A DNA stretch of 64,000 nt, from contig NC_079876.1 of NCBI RefSeq assembly GCF_029227915.1, positions 33,401,828 through 33,465,827 on the forward strand, in the 5' to 3' direction. A program made the position numbers and the translations under genes. Below, one piece after another: positions 23,507-37,390 of this stretch. Each line of letters begins with the position of its first letter. Positions within the stretch are counted from its first letter, which is position 1. The notes beneath the pieces were generated by a model. That model was not told the DNA's origin. It did not search any database and saw only the letters and a list, made by a program, of their open reading frames with translations. The stretch is from Hydractinia symbiolongicarpus. Taxonomy: Eukaryota > Cnidaria > Hydrozoa > Anthoathecata > Hydractiniidae.

Positions 23507-26500
23507 ATGAGACTTGTAGTTTTCAAAAATGTTTTCATTTTTGATGAGACGCTGAATAAAAGAAGTTTAATCGCCGGCAAACGAAAACCTGCGATTTCCC
23601 GTAAATCCCGGACTCGGCCCGTATAGTCAAAAGTATACAAAGGAAGTACCCAGGGTGTAAACTCAATTCCCGAACGATTTTTTAAATTATTATTTCACCA
23701 CTAAAGCCCATGAGACTTGTAGTTTTGAAAAATGTTTTCATTTTTGATGAGACGCTGAATAAAAGAAGTTTAAACGCCGTCAAACGAAAACCCGCCATTT
23801 CCCGTAAACCCCGGACTTGGCCCGCATATTCAAAAGTATACAAAGAAAGTACCCAGGGAGTAAACTTATTTCCCGAACGATTTTTTAAATTATTTTTTTA
23901 CCACTAAAACGCATGAGACTTGTAGTTTTCAAAAATGTTTTCATTTTTGATGAGACGCTGAATAAAAGAAGTTTAAACGCCGGCAGACGAAAACCCGCGA
24001 CTTCCCGTAAATCCCGGACTCGGCCCGTATAGTCAAAAGTATACGAAGAAAGTACCCAGGGAGTAAACTCATTTTCCGAACGATTTTTTAAAATATTTTT
24101 TCACCACTAAAACGCATGAGACTTGTAGTTTTCAAAAAAGTTTTCATTTTTGATGAGACGCTGAATAAAAGAAGTTTAATCGTCGGCAAACGAAAATCTG
24201 CGATTTCCCGTAAATCCCGGACTCTGCCCGTATAGTCAAAAGTATAAAAAGAAAGTACCCAGGGAGTAAACTCATTTCCCGAACGATTTTTTAAATTATT
24301 TTTTTACCACTAAAACGCATGAGACTTGTAGTTTTCAAAAATGTTTTCATTTTTGATGAGACGCTGAATAAAAGAAGTTTAATCGCCGGCAAACGAAAAC
24401 CTGCGATTTCCCGTAAATCCCGGACTCGGCCCGTATAGTCAAAAGTATACAAAGAAAGTACCCAGGGAGTAAACTCATTTCCCGAACGATTTTTTAAATT
24501 ATTTTTTTACCACTAAAACTCATGAGACTTGTAGTTTTCAAAAATGTTTTCATTTTTGATGAGACGCTGAATAAAAGAAGTTTAATCGCCGGCAAACGAA
24601 AACCCGCCATTTCCCGTAAACCCCGGACTCGGCCCGCATATTCAAAAGTATACAAAGAAAGTACCCAGGGAGTAAACTCATTTCCCGAACGATTTTTTAA
24701 ATTATTTTTTTACCACTAAAACGCATGAGACTTGTAGTTTTCAAAAATGTTTTCATTTTTGATGAGACGCTGAATAAAAGAAGTTTAATCGCCGGCAAAC
24801 GAAAACCTGCGATTTCCCGTAAATCCCGGACTCGGCCCGTATAGTCAAAAGTATACAAAGGAAGTACCCAGGGTGTAAACTCAATTCCCGAACGATTTTT
24901 TAAATTATTATTTCACCACTAAAGCCCATGAGACTTGTAGTTTTGAAAAATGTTTTCATTTTTGATGAGACGCTGAATAAAAGAAGTTTAAACGCCGGCA
25001 AACGAAAACCCGCCATTTCCCGTAAACCCCGGACTTGGCCCGCATATTCAAAAGTATACAAAGAAAGTACCCAGGGAGTAAACTTATTTCCCGAACGATT
25101 TTTTAAATTATTTTTTTACCACTAAAACGCATGAGACTTGTAGTTTTCAAAAATGTTTTCATTTTTGATGAGACGCTGAATAAAAGAAGTTTAATCGCCG
25201 GCAAACGAAAACCTGCGATTTCCCGTAAATCCCGGACTCGGCCCGTATAGTCAAAAGTATACAAAGAAAGTACCGAAGGTGTAAACGCATTTCCCAAACG
25301 ATTTTTTAAATTATTATTTCACCACTAAAGCCCATGAGACTTGTAGTTTTTAAAAATGTTTTCATTTTTGATGAAACGCTGAATAAAAGAAGTTTAAACG
25401 CCGGCAGACGAAAACCCGCGACTTCCCGTAAATCCCGGACTCGGCCCGTATAGTCAAAAGTATACGAAGAAAGTACCCAGGGAGTAAACTCATTTTCCGA
25501 ACGATTTTTTAAAATATTTTTTCACCACTAAAACGCATGAGACTTGTAGTTTTCAAAAAAGTTTTCATTTTTGATGAGACGCTGAATAAAAGAAGTTTAA
25601 TCGTCGGCAAACGAAAATCTGCGATTTCCCGTAAATCCCGGACTCTGCCCGTATAGTCAAAAGTATACAAAGAAAGTACCCAGGGTGTAAACTCATTTCC
25701 CGAACGATTTTTTAAATTATTATTTCACCATTAAAGCCCATGAGACTTGTAGTTTTCAAAAATGTTTTCATTTTTGATGAGACGCTGAATAAAAGAAGTT
25801 TAATCGCCGGCAAACGAAAACCCGCCATTTCCCGTAAACCCCGGACTCGGCCCGCATATTCAAAAGTATAAAAAGAAAGTACCCAGGGAGTAAACTCATT
25901 TCCCGAACGATTTTTTAAATTATTTTTTTACCACTAAAACGCATGAGACTTGTAGTTTTCAAAAATGTTTTCATTTTTGATGAGACGCTGAATAAAAGAA
26001 GTTTAATCGCCGGCAAACGAAAACCTGCGATTTCCCGTAAATCCCGGACTCGGCCCGTATAGTCAAAAGTATACAAAGAAAGTACCCAGGGTGTAAACGC
26101 ATTTCCCGAACGATTTTTTAAATTATTATTTCACCACTAAAGCCCATGAGACTTGTAGTTTTTAAAAATGTTTTCATTATTGATGAAACGCTGAATAAAA
26201 GAAGTTTAAACGCCGGCAAACGAAAACCCGCGACTTCCCGTAAATCCCGGACTCGGCCCGTATAGTCAAAAGTATACGAAGAAAGTACCCAGGGAGTAAA
26301 CTCATTTTCCGAACGATTTCTTAAAATATTTTTTCACCACTAAAACGCATGAGACTTGTAGTTTTCAAAAATGTTTTCATTTTTGATGAGACGCTGAATA
26401 AAAGAAGTTTAATCGCCGGCAAACGAAAACCTGCGATTTCCCGTAAATCCCGGACTCGGCCCGTATAGTAATGAAAGTACCCAGGATGTAAACGCTTTTC

Positions 26501-27709
26501 CCGAACGATTTTTTAAATTATTATTTCACCACTAAAGCCCATGAGACTTGTAGTTTTTAAAAATGTTTTCATTTTTGATGAAACGCTGAATAAAAGAAGT
26601 TTAAACGCCGGCAGACGAAAACCCGCGACTTCCCGTAAATCCCGGACTCGGCCCGTATAGTCAAAAGTATACGAAGAAAGTACCCAGGGAGTAAACTCAT
26701 TTTCCGAACGATTTTTTAAAATATTGTTTCACCACTAAAACGCATGAGACTTGTAGTTTTCAAAAAAGTTTTCATTTTTGATGAGACGCTGAATAAAAGA
26801 AGTTTAATCGTCAGCAAACGAAAACCTGCGATTTCCCGTAAATCCCGGACTCTGCCCGTATAGTCAAAAGTATACAAAGAAAGTACCCAGGGTGTAAACT
26901 CATTTCCCGAACGATTTTTTAAATTATTATTTCACCATTAAAGCCCATGAGACTTGTAGTTTTCAAAAATGTTTTCATTTTTGATGAGACGCTGAATAAA
27001 AGAAGTTTAATCGCCGGCAAACGAAAACCCGCCATTTCCCGTAAACCCCGGACTCGGCCCGCATATTCAAAAGTATAAAAAGAAAGTACCCAGGGAGTAA
27101 ACTCATTTCCCGAACGATTTTTTAAATTATTTTTTTACCACTAAAACGCATGAGACTTGTAGTTTTCAAAAATGTTTTCATTTTTGATGAGACGCTGAAT
27201 AAAAGAAGTTTAATCGCCGGCAAACGAAAACCTGCGATTTCCCGTAAATCCCGGACTCGGCCCGTATAGTCAAAAGTATACAAAGAAAGTACCCAGGGTG
27301 TAAACGCATTTCCCGAACGATTTTTTAAATTATTATTTCACCACTAAAGCCCATGAGACTTGTAGTTTTTAAAAATGTTTTCATTTTTGATGAAACGCTG
27401 AATAAAAGAAGTTTAAACGCCGGCAAACGAAAACCCGCGACTTCCCGTAAATCCCGGACTCGGCCCGTATAGTCAAAAGTATACGAAGAAAGTACCCAGG
27501 GAGTAAACTCATTTTCCGAACGATTTTTTAAAATATTTTTTCACCACTAAAACGCATGAGACTTGTAGTTTTCAAAAATGTTTTCATTTTTGATGAGACG
27601 CTGAATAAAAGAAGTTTAATCGCCGGCAAACGAAAACCTGCGATTTCCCGTAAATCCCGGACTCGGCCCGTATAGTAATGAAAGTACCCGGGATGTAAAC
27701 TCTTTTCCC

Positions 27710-28410
27710 GAACGATTTTTTAAATTATTATTTCACGACTAAAACCCATGAGACTTGTAGTTTTCAAAAATGTTTTCATTTTTGATGAGACGCTGAATAA
27801 AAGAAGTTTAATCGCCGGCAAACGAAAACCTGCGATTTCCCGTAAATCCCGGACTCGGCGCGTATAGTCAAAAGTATACAAAGAAAGTACCCACGGTGTA
27901 AACTCATTCCCCGAACGATTTTTAAAATTATTATTTCACCACTAAAACCCATGAGACTTGTAGTTTTTAAAAATGTTTTTATTTTTGATGAGACGATGAA
28001 TAAAAGAAGTTTAATCGCCGGCAAACGAAAACCCGCCATTTCCCGTAAACCCCGGACTCGGTCCGCATAGTCAAAAGTATACAAAGAAAGTACCCAGGGA
28101 GTAAACTCATTTCCCGAACGATTTTTTAAATTATTTTTTCACCACTAAAACGCATGAGACTTGTAGTTTTCAAAATTGTTTTCATTTTTGATGAGACGCT
28201 GAATAAATGAAGTTTAATCGCCTGCAAACGAAAACCTGCGATTTCCCGTAAATCCCGGACTCGGCCCGTATAGTAATGAAAGTATCCGGGATGTAAACTC
28301 ATTTCCCGAACGATTTTTTAAATTATTATTTCACCACTAAAACCCATGAGACTTGTAGTTTTTAAAAATTTTTTCATTTTTGATGAGACGCTGAATAAAA
28401 GAAGTTTAAT
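27710..28410 (+). repeat. Segmental duplication, offset 6869-7072 bp, copy 1
   Basis: Markers TTTCACGAC, CATTCCCCG, GACGATGAATAAAAG, CGCCTGCAAACG and AGTATCCGGG recur in this order at about 34579-35475. The offset is 6869 bp on the left and 7072 bp on the right, because copy 2 carries one extra 203-bp monomer. GACGATGAAT with CGCCTGCAAACG appears again at 41.08-41.31 kb as a partial third copy. Confidence 0.8.
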
Positions 28411-28871
28411 TGCTGGCAAACGCAAACCCGCCATTTCCCGTAAACCCCGGACTCGGCCCGCATAGTCAAAAGTATACAAAGAAAGTACCCAGGGAGTAAA
28501 CTCATTTCCCGAACGATTTTTTAAATTATTTTTTCACCACTAAAACGCATGAGACTTGTAGTTTTCAAAAATGTTTTCATTTTTGATGAGACGCTGAATA
28601 AAAGAAGTTTAATCGCCGGCAAACGAAAACCCGCCATTTCCCGTAAACCCCGGACTCGGCCCGCATATTCAAAAGTATACAAAGAAAGTACCCAGGGAGT
28701 AAACTCATTTCCCGAACGATTTTTTAAATTATTTTTTTACCACTAAAACGCATGAGACTTGTAGTTTTCAAAAATGTTTTCATTTTTGATGAGACGCTGA
28801 ATAAAAGAAGTTTAATTGCCGGCAAACGAAAACCTGCGATTTCCCGTAAATCCCGGACTCGGCCCGTATAG

Positions 28872-31295
28872 TAATGAAAGTACCCGGGATGTAAACTCAT
28901 TTCCCGAACGATTTTTTAAATTATTATTTCACCACTAAAACCCATGAGACTTGTATTTTCAAAAATGTTTTCATTTTTGATGAGACGCTGAATAAAAGAA
29001 GTTTAATCGCCGGCAAACGAAAACCTGCGATTTCCCGTAAATCCCGGACTCGGCCCGTATAGTCTAAAGTATACAAAGAAAGTACCCACGGTGTAAACTC
29101 ATTTCCCGAACGATTTTTTAAATTATTATTTCACCACTGAAACCCATGAGACTTGTAGTTTTTAAAAATGTTTTTATTTTTGATGAGACGCTGAATAAAA
29201 GAAGTTTAATCGCCGGCAAACGAAAACCTGCGATTTCCCGTAAATCCCGGACTCGGCCCGTATAGTCAAAAGTATACAAAGAAAGTACCCACGGTGTAAA
29301 CTCATTTCCCGAACGATTTTTTAAATTATTATTTCACCACTAAAACCCATGAGACTTGTAGTTTTTAAAAATGTTTTTATTTTTGATGAGACGCTGAATA
29401 AAAGAAGTTTAATCGCCGGCAAACGAAAACCCGCCATTTCCCGTAAACCCCGGACTCGGCCCGCATAGTCAAAAGTATACAAAGAAAGTACCCAGGGAGT
29501 AAACTCATTTCCCGAACGATTTTTTAAATTATTTTTTCACCACTAAAACGCATGAGACTTGTAGTTTTCAAAAATGTTTGTATTTTTGATGAGACGCTGA
29601 ATAAAAGAAGTTTAATCGCCGGCAAACGAAAACCCGCCATTTCCCGTAAACCCCGGACTCGGCCCGCATATTCAAAAGTATACAAAGAAAGTACCCAGGG
29701 AGTAAACTCATTTCCCGAACGATTTTTTAAATTATTTTTTTACCACTAAAACTCATGAGACTTGTAGTTTTCAAAAATGTTTTCATTTTTGATGAGACGC
29801 TGAATAAAAGAAGTTTAATCGCCGGCAAACGAAAACCCGCCATTTCCCGTAAACCCCGGACTCGGCCCGCATATTCAAAAGTATACAAAGAAAGTACCCA
29901 GGGAGTAAACTCATTTCCCGAACGATTTTTTAAATTATTTTTTTACCACTAAAACGCATGAGACTTGTAGTTTTCAAAAATGTTTTCATTTTTGATGAGA
30001 CGCTGAATAAAAGAAGTTTAATCGCCGGCAAACGAAAACCTGCGATTTCCCGTAAATCCCGGACTCGGCCCGTATAGTCAAAAGTATACAAAGAAAGTAC
30101 CCAGGGTGTAAACTCAATTCCCGAATGATTTTTTAAATTATTATTTCACCACTAAAGCCCATGAGACTTGTAGTTTTGAAAAATGTTTTCATTTTTGATG
30201 AGACGCTGAATAAAAGAAGTTTAAACGCCGGCAAACGAAAACCCGCCATTTCCCGTAAACCCCGGACTTGGCCCGCATATTCAAAAGTATACAAAGAAAG
30301 TACCCAGGGAGTAAACTCATTTCCCGAACGATTTTTTAAATTATTTTTTTACCACTAAAACGCATGAGACTTGTAGTTTTCAAAAATGTTTTCATTTTTG
30401 ATGAGACGCTGAATAAAAGAAGTTTAATCGCCGGCAAACGAAAACCTGCGATTTCCCGTAAATCCCGGACTCGACCCGTATAGTCAAAAGTATACAAAGA
30501 AAGTACCCAAGGTGTAAACGCATTTCCCGAACGATTTTTTAAATTATTATTTCACCACTAAAGCCCATGAGACTTGTAGTTTTTAAAAATGTTTTCATTT
30601 TTGATGAAACGCTGAATAAAAGAAGTTTAAACGCCGGCAGACGAAAACCCGCGACTTCCCGTAAATCCCGGACTCGGCCCGTATAGTCAAAAGTATACGA
30701 AGAAAGTACCCAGGGAGTAAACTCATTTTCCGAACGATTTTTTAAAATATTTTTTCACCACTAAAACGCATGAGACTTGTAGTTTTCAAAAAAGTTTTCA
30801 TTTTTGATGAGACGCTGAATAAAAGAAGTTTAATCGTCGGCAAACGAAAACCTGCGATTTCCCGTAAATCCCGGACTCTGCCCGTATAGTCAAAAGTATA
30901 CAAAGAAAGTACCCAGGGTGTAAACGCATTTCCCGAACGATTTTTTAAATTATTATTTCACCACTAAAGCCCATGAGACTTGTAGTTTTTAAAAATGTTT
31001 TCATTTTTGATGAAACGCTGAATAAAAGAAGTTTAAGCGCCGTCAAATGAAAACCCGCGACTTCCCGTAAATCCCGGACTTGGCCCGTATAGTCAAAAGT
31101 ATACGAAGAAAGTACCCAGGGAGTAAACTCATTTTCCGAACGATTTTTTAAAATATTTTTTCACCACTAAAACGCATGAGACTTGTATTTTTCAAAAATG
31201 TTTTCATTTTTGATGAGACGCTGAATAAAAGAAGTTTAATTGCCGGCAAACGAAAACCTGCGATTTCCCGTAAATCCCGGACTCGGCCCGTATAG
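28872..31295 (+). repeat. 12-monomer higher-order repeat, full copy
   Basis: The unit runs from one 192-bp allele junction (28872) to the next (31296). Markers GTCTAAAG at 29063/31488, CACTGAAACCC near 29136/31561, ACTCATGAG junctions at 29755/32180, and TAGTTTTGAAAAATG in monomers at 30161/32586 all recur 2425 bp apart (11 x 203 + 192). This copy is 1 bp shorter because CTTGTATTTTC lacks a G near 28954. Confidence 0.85.
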
Positions 31296-33190
31296 TAATG
31301 AAAGTACCCGGGATGTAAACTCATTTCCCGAACGATTTTTTAAATTATTATTTCACCACTAAAACCCATGAGACTTGTAGTTTTCAAAAATGTTTTCATT
31401 TTTGATGAGACGCTGAATAAAAGAAGTTTAATCGCCGGCAAACGAAAACCTGCGATTTCCCGTAAATCCAGGACTCGGCCCGTATAGTCTAAAGTATACA
31501 AAGAAAGTACCCACGGTGTAAACTCATATCCCGAACGATTTTTTAAATTATTATTTCACCACTGAAACCCATGAGACTTGTAGTTTTTAAAAATGTTTTT
31601 ATTTTTGATGAGACGCTGAATAAAAGAAGTTTAATCGCCGGCAAACGAAAACCTGCTATTTCCCGTAAATCCCGGACTCGGCCCGTATAGTCAAAAGTAT
31701 ACAAAGAAAGTACCCACGGTGTAAACTCATTTCCCGAACGATTTTTTAAATTATTATTTCACCACTAAAACCCATGAGACTTGTAGTTTTTAAAAATGTT
31801 TTTATTTTTGATGAGACGCTGAATAAAAGAAGTTTAATCGCCGGCAAACGAAAACCCGCCATTTCCCGTAAACCCCGGACTCGGTCCACATAGTCAAAAG
31901 TATACAAAGAAAGTACCCAGGGAGTAAACTCATTTCCCGAACGATTTTTTAAATTATTTTTTTACCACTAAAACGCATGAGACTTGTAGTTTTCAAAAAT
32001 GTTTTTATTTTTGATGAGACGCTGAATAAAAGAAGTTTAATCGCCGGCAAACGAAAACCCGCCATTTCCCGTAAACCCCGGACTCGGCCCGCATATTCAA
32101 AAGTATACAAAGAAAGTACCCAGGGAGTAAACTCATTTCCCGAACGATTTTTTAAATTATTTTTTTACCACTAAAACTCATGAGACTTGTAGTTTTCAAA
32201 AATGTTTTAATTTTTGATGAGACGCTGAATAAAAGAAGTTTAATCGCCGGCAAACGAAAACCCGCCATTTCCCGTAAACCCCGGACTCGGCCCGCATATT
32301 CAAAAGTATACAAAGAAAGTACCCAGGGAGTAAACTCATTTCCCGAACGATTTTTTAAATTATTTTTTTACCACTAAAACGCATGAGACTTGTAGTTTTC
32401 AAAAATGTTTTCATTTTTGATGAGACGCTGAATAAAAGAAGTTTAATCGCCGGCAAACGAAAACCTTCGATTTCCCGTAAATCCCGGACTCGGCCCGTAT
32501 AGTCAAAAGTATACAAAGAAAGTACCCAGGGTGTAAACTCAATTCCCGAACGATTTTTTAAATTATTATTTCACCACTAAAGCCCATGAGACTTGTAGTT
32601 TTGAAAAATGTTTTCATTTTTGATGAGACGCTGAATAAAAGAAGTTTAAACGCCGGCAAACGAAAACCCGCCATTTCCCGTAAACCCCGGACTTGGCCCG
32701 CATATTCAAAAGTATACAAAGAAAGTACCCAGGGAGTAAACTTATTTCCCGAACGATTTTTTAAATTATTTTTTTACCACTAAAACGCATGAGACTTGTA
32801 GTTTTCAAAAATGTTTTCATTTTTGATGAGACGCTGAATAAAAGAAGTTTAATCGCCGGCAAACGAAAACCTGCGATTTCCCGTAAATCCCGGACTCGGC
32901 CCGTATAGTCAAAAGTATACAAAGAAAGTACCCAAGGTGTAAACGCATTTCCCGAACGATTTTTTAAATTATTATTTCACCAATAAAGCCCATGAGACTT
33001 GTAGTTTTTAAAAATGTTTTCATTTTTGATGAAACGCTGAATAAAAGAAGTTTAAACGCCGGCAGACGAAAACCCGCGACTTCCCGTAAATCCCGGACTC
33101 GGCCCGTATAGTCAAAAGTATACGAAGAAAGTACCCAGGGAGTAAACTCATTTTCCGAACGATTTTTTAAAATATTTTTTCACCACTAAA
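31296..33190 (+). repeat. 12-monomer higher-order repeat, copy shortened by three monomers
   Basis: It repeats 28872-31295 until about 33.18 kb. There a hybrid junction joins the AAAATATTTTTTCACC of one monomer type to the AAAACCCATGAG of the other, and GTCTAAAG returns at 33315, only 1827 bp (9 x 203) after 31488. Loss of exactly three monomers through a hybrid unit is what unequal exchange between similar monomers gives. Confidence 0.75.
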
Positions 33191-34578
33191 ACCCATGAGA
33201 CTTGTAGTTTTCAAAAATGTTTTCATTTTTGCTGAGACGCTGAATAAAAGAAGTTTAATCGCCGGCAAACGAAAACCTGCGATTTCCCGTAAATCCCGGA
33301 CTCGGCCCGTATAGTCTAAAGTATACAAAGAAAGTACCCACGGTGTAAACTCATTTCCCGAACGATTTTTTAAATTATTATTTCACCACTGAAACCCATG
33401 AGACTTGTAGTTTTTAAAAATGTTTCTTATTTTTGATGAGACGCTGAATAAAGGAAGTTTAATCGCCGGCAAACGAAAACCTGCGATTTCCCGTAAATCC
33501 CGGACTCGGCCCGTATAGTCAAAAGTATACAAAGAAAGTACGCACGGTGTAAACTCATTTCCCGAACGATTTTTTAAATTATTATTTCACCACTAAAACC
33601 CATGAGACTTGTAGTTTTTAAAAATGTTTTTATTTTTGATGAGACGCTGAATAAAAGAAGTTTAATCGCCGGCAAACGAAAACCCGCCATTTCCCGTAAA
33701 CCCCGGACTCGGTCCGCATAGTCAAAAGTATACAAAGAAAGTACCCAGGGAGTAAACTCATTTCCCGAACGATTTTTTAAATTATTTTTTTACCACTAAA
33801 ACGCATGAGACTTGTAGTTTTCAAAAATGTTTTCATTTTTGATGAGACGCTGAATAAAAGAAGTTTAATCGCCGGCAAACGAAAACCTGCGATTTCCCGT
33901 AAATCCCGGACTCGGCCCGTATAGTCAAAAGTATACAAAGAAAGTACCCAAGGTGTAAACGCATTTCCCGAACGATTTTTTAAATTATTATTTCACCACT
34001 AAAGCCCATGAGACTTGTAGTTTTTAAAAATGTTTTCATTTTTGATGAAACGCTGAATAAAAGAAGTTTAAACGCCGGCAGACGAAAACCCGCGACTTCC
34101 CGTAAATCCCGGACTCGGCCCGTATAGTCAAAAGTATACGAAGAAAGTACCCAGGGAGTAAACTCATTTTCCGAACGATTTTTTAAAATATTTTTTCACC
34201 ACTAAAACGCATGAGACTTGTAGTTTTCAAAAAAGTTTTCATTTTTGATGAGACGCTGAATAAAAGAAGTTTAATCGTCGGCAAACGAAAACCTGCGATT
34301 TCCCGTAAATCCCGGACTCTGCCCGTATAGTCACAAGTATACAAAGAAAGTACCCAGGGTGTAAACTCATTTCCCGAACGATTTTTTAAATTATTATTTC
34401 ACCATTAAAGCCCATGAGACTTGTAGTTTTCAAAAATGTTTTCATTTTTGATGAGACGCTGAATAAAAGAAGTTTAATCGCCGGCAAACGAAAACCCGCC
34501 ATTTCCCGTAAACCCCGGACTCGGCCCGCATATTCAAAAGTATAAAAAGAAAGTACCCAGGGAGTAAACTCATTTCCC
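33191..34578 (+). repeat. Satellite monomers continuing the 12-monomer pattern
   Basis: This is a third, partial copy of the start of the 12-monomer unit (GTCTAAAG at 33315, CACTGAAACCC near 33386), followed by monomers matching 25.4-25.9 kb (CAAAAAAGTTTTC near 34230, TCGTCGGC). One monomer has an extra base (ATGTTTCTTATTTTT near 33425). Only satellite is present. Confidence 0.7.
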
Positions 34579-35475
34579 GAACGATTTTTTAAATTATTAT
34601 TTCACGACTAAAACCCATGAGACTTGTAGTTTTCAAAAATGTTTTCATTTTTGATGAGACGCTGAATAAAAGAAGTTTAATCGCCGGCAAACGAAAACCT
34701 GCGATTTCCCGTAAATCCGGGACTCGGCCCGTATAGTCAAAAGTATACAAAGAAAGTACCCACGGTGTAAACTCATTCCCCGAACGATTTTTTAAATTAT
34801 TATTTCACCACTAAAACCCATGAGACTTGTAGTTTTTAAAAATGTTTTTATTTTTGATGAGACGATGAATAAAAGAAGTTTAATCGCCGGCAAACGAAAA
34901 CCCGCCATTTCCCGTAAACCCCGGACTCGGTCCGCATAGTCAAAAGTATACAAAGAAAGTACCCAGGGAGTAAACTCATTTCCCGAACGATTTTTTAAAT
35001 TATTTTTTCACCACTAAAACGCATGAGACTTGTAGTTTTCAAAATTGTTTTCATTTTTGATGAGACGCTGAATAAATGAAGTTTAATCGCCGGCAAACGA
35101 AAACCCGCCATTTCCCGTAAACCCCGGACTCGGTCCGCATAGTCAAAAGTATACAAAGAAAGTACCCAGGGAGTAAACTCATTTCCCGAACGATTTTTTA
35201 AATTATTTTTTCACCACTAAAACGCATGAGACTTGTAGTTTTCAAAATTGTTTTCATTTTTGATGAGACGCTGAATAAATGAAGTTTAATCGCCTGCAAA
35301 CGAAAACCTGCGATTTCCCGTAAATCCCGGACTCGGCCCGTATAGAAATGAAAGTATCCGGGATGTAAACTCATTTCCCGAACGATTTTTTAAATTATTA
35401 TTTCACCACTAAAACCCATGAGACTTGTAGTTTTTAAAAATGTTTTCATTTTTGATGAGACGCTGAATAAAAGAA
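34579..35475 (+). repeat. Segmental duplication, offset 6869-7072 bp, copy 2 with an extra monomer
   Basis: It corresponds to 27710-28410 and carries TTTCACGAC, CATTCCCCG, GACGATGAAT and AGTATCCGGG. It contains two successive monomers with CAAAATTG and GAATAAATGAAG where copy 1 has one, which explains the change of offset by 203 bp. The 192-bp allele at 35345 reads TATAGAAATG rather than TATAGTAATG. Confidence 0.8.
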
Positions 35476-37390
35476 GTTTAATCGCCGGCAAACGAAAACC
35501 CGCCATTTCCCGTAAACCCCGGACTCGGCCCGCATATTCAAAAGTATAGAAAGAAAGTACCCAGGGAGTAAACTCATTTCCCAAACGATTTTTTAAATTA
35601 TTTTTTTACCACTAAAACGCATGAGACTTGTAGTTTTCAAAAATGTTTTCATTTTTGATGAGACGCTGAATAAAAGAAGTTTAATCGCCGGCAAACGAAA
35701 ACCTGCGATTTCCTGTAAATCCCGGACTCGGCCCGTATAGTCAAAAGTATACAAAGAAAGTACCCAGGGTGTAAACGCATTTCCCGAACGATTTTTTAAA
35801 TTATTATTTCACCACTAAAGCCCATGAGACTTGTAGTTTTTAAAAATGTTTTCATTTTTGATGAAACGCTGAATAAAAGAAGTTTAAGCGCCGTCAAATG
35901 AAAACCCGCGACTTCCCGTAAATCCCGGACTTGGCCCGTATAGTCAAAAGTATACGAAGAAAGTACCCAGGGAGTAAACTCATTTTCCGAACGATTTTTT
36001 AAAATATTTTTTCACCACTAAAACGCATGAGACTTGTATTTTTCAAAAATGTTTTCATTTTTGATGAGACGCTGAATAAAAGAAGTTTAATTGCCGGCAA
36101 ACGAAAACCTGCGATTTCCCGTAAATCCCGGACTCGGCCCGTATAGTAATGAAAGTACCCGGGATGTAAACTCATTTCCCGAACGATTTTTTAAATTATT
36201 ATTTCACCACTAAAACCCATGAGACTTGTAGTTTTCAAAAATGTTTTCATTTTTGATGAGACGCTGAATAAAAGAAGTTTAATCGCCGGCAAACGAAAAC
36301 CTGCGATTTCCCGTAAATCCCGGACTCGGCCCGTATAGTCAAAAGTATACAAAGAAAGTACCCACGGTGTAAACTCATTTCCCGAACGATTTTTTAAATT
36401 ATTATTTCACCACTAAAACCCATGAGACTTGTAGTTTTTAAAAATGTTTTTATTTTTGATGAGACGCTGAATAAAAGAAGTTTAATCGCCGGCAAACGAA
36501 AACCTGCGATTTCCCGTAAATCCCGGACTCGGCCCGTATAGTAATGAAAGTACCCGGGATGTAAACTCATTTCCCGAACGATTTTTTAAATTATTATTTC
36601 ACCACTAAAACCCATGAGACTTGTAGTTTTCAAAAATGTTTTCATTTTTGATGAGACGCTGAATAAAAGAAGTTTAATCGCCGGCAAACGAAAACCTGCG
36701 ATTTCCCGTAAATCCCGGACTCGGCCCGTATAGTCAAAAGTATACAAAGAAAGTACCCACGGTGTAAACTCATTTCCCGAACGAATTTTTAAATTATTAT
36801 TTCACCACTAAAACCCATGAGACTTGTAGTTTTTAAAAATGTTTTTATTTTTGATGAGACGCTAAATAAAAGAAGTTTAATCGCCGGCAAACGAAAACCC
36901 GCCATTTCCCGTAAACCCCGGACTCGGTCCGCATAGTCAAAAGTATACAAAGAAAGTACCCAGGGAGTAAACTCATTTCCCGAACGATTTTTTAAATTAT
37001 TTTTTCACCACTAAAACGCATGAGACTTGTAGTTTTCAAAATTGTTTTCATTTTTGATGAGACGCTGAATAAATGAAGTTTAATCGCCGGCAAACGAAAA
37101 CCTGCGATTTCCCGTAAATCCCGGACTCGGCCCATATAGTAATGAAAGTACCCGGGATGTAAACTCATTTCCCGAACGATTTTTTAAATTATTATTTCAC
37201 CACTAAAACCCATGAGACTTGTAGTTTTTAAAAATGTTTTCATTTTTGATGAGACACTGAATAAAAGAAGTGTAATCGCTGGCAAACGAAAACCCGCCAT
37301 TTTCCGTAAACCCCGGACTCGGCCCGCATAGTCAAAAGTATACAAAGAAAGTACCCAGGGAGTAAACTCATTTCCCGAACGATTTTTTAA
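35476..37390 (+). repeat. Satellite monomers, partly duplicated from 30.9-31.5 kb
   Basis: GTTTAAGCGCCGTCAAATG at 35882 matches 31031, and the 192-bp allele at 36147 matches 31296. Both offsets are 4851 bp, equal to 24 x 203 minus two 11-bp deletions plus the 1-bp insertion near 33425. The match covers roughly 590 bp. The rest is ordinary satellite with 192-bp alleles at 36542 and 37140. Confidence 0.75.

Larger units (their letters stand above)
21861..27709 (+). repeat. Array block of 6- and 7-monomer units
   Basis: The variant TAGTTTTGAAAAATG appears in monomers starting at 23710 and 24928 (1218 bp, 6 x 203). CAAAAAAGTTTTC with TCGTCGGCAAACGAAAATC appears near 24133 and 25554 (1421 bp, 7 x 203). 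The difference of one monomer shows an insertion between the two copies, near 25.1-25.3 kb. A hybrid monomer at 26469 joins the 192-bp deletion to ACCCAGGATG and AAACGC, unlike the usual CCCGGGATG. No genes are seen. Confidence 0.75.
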
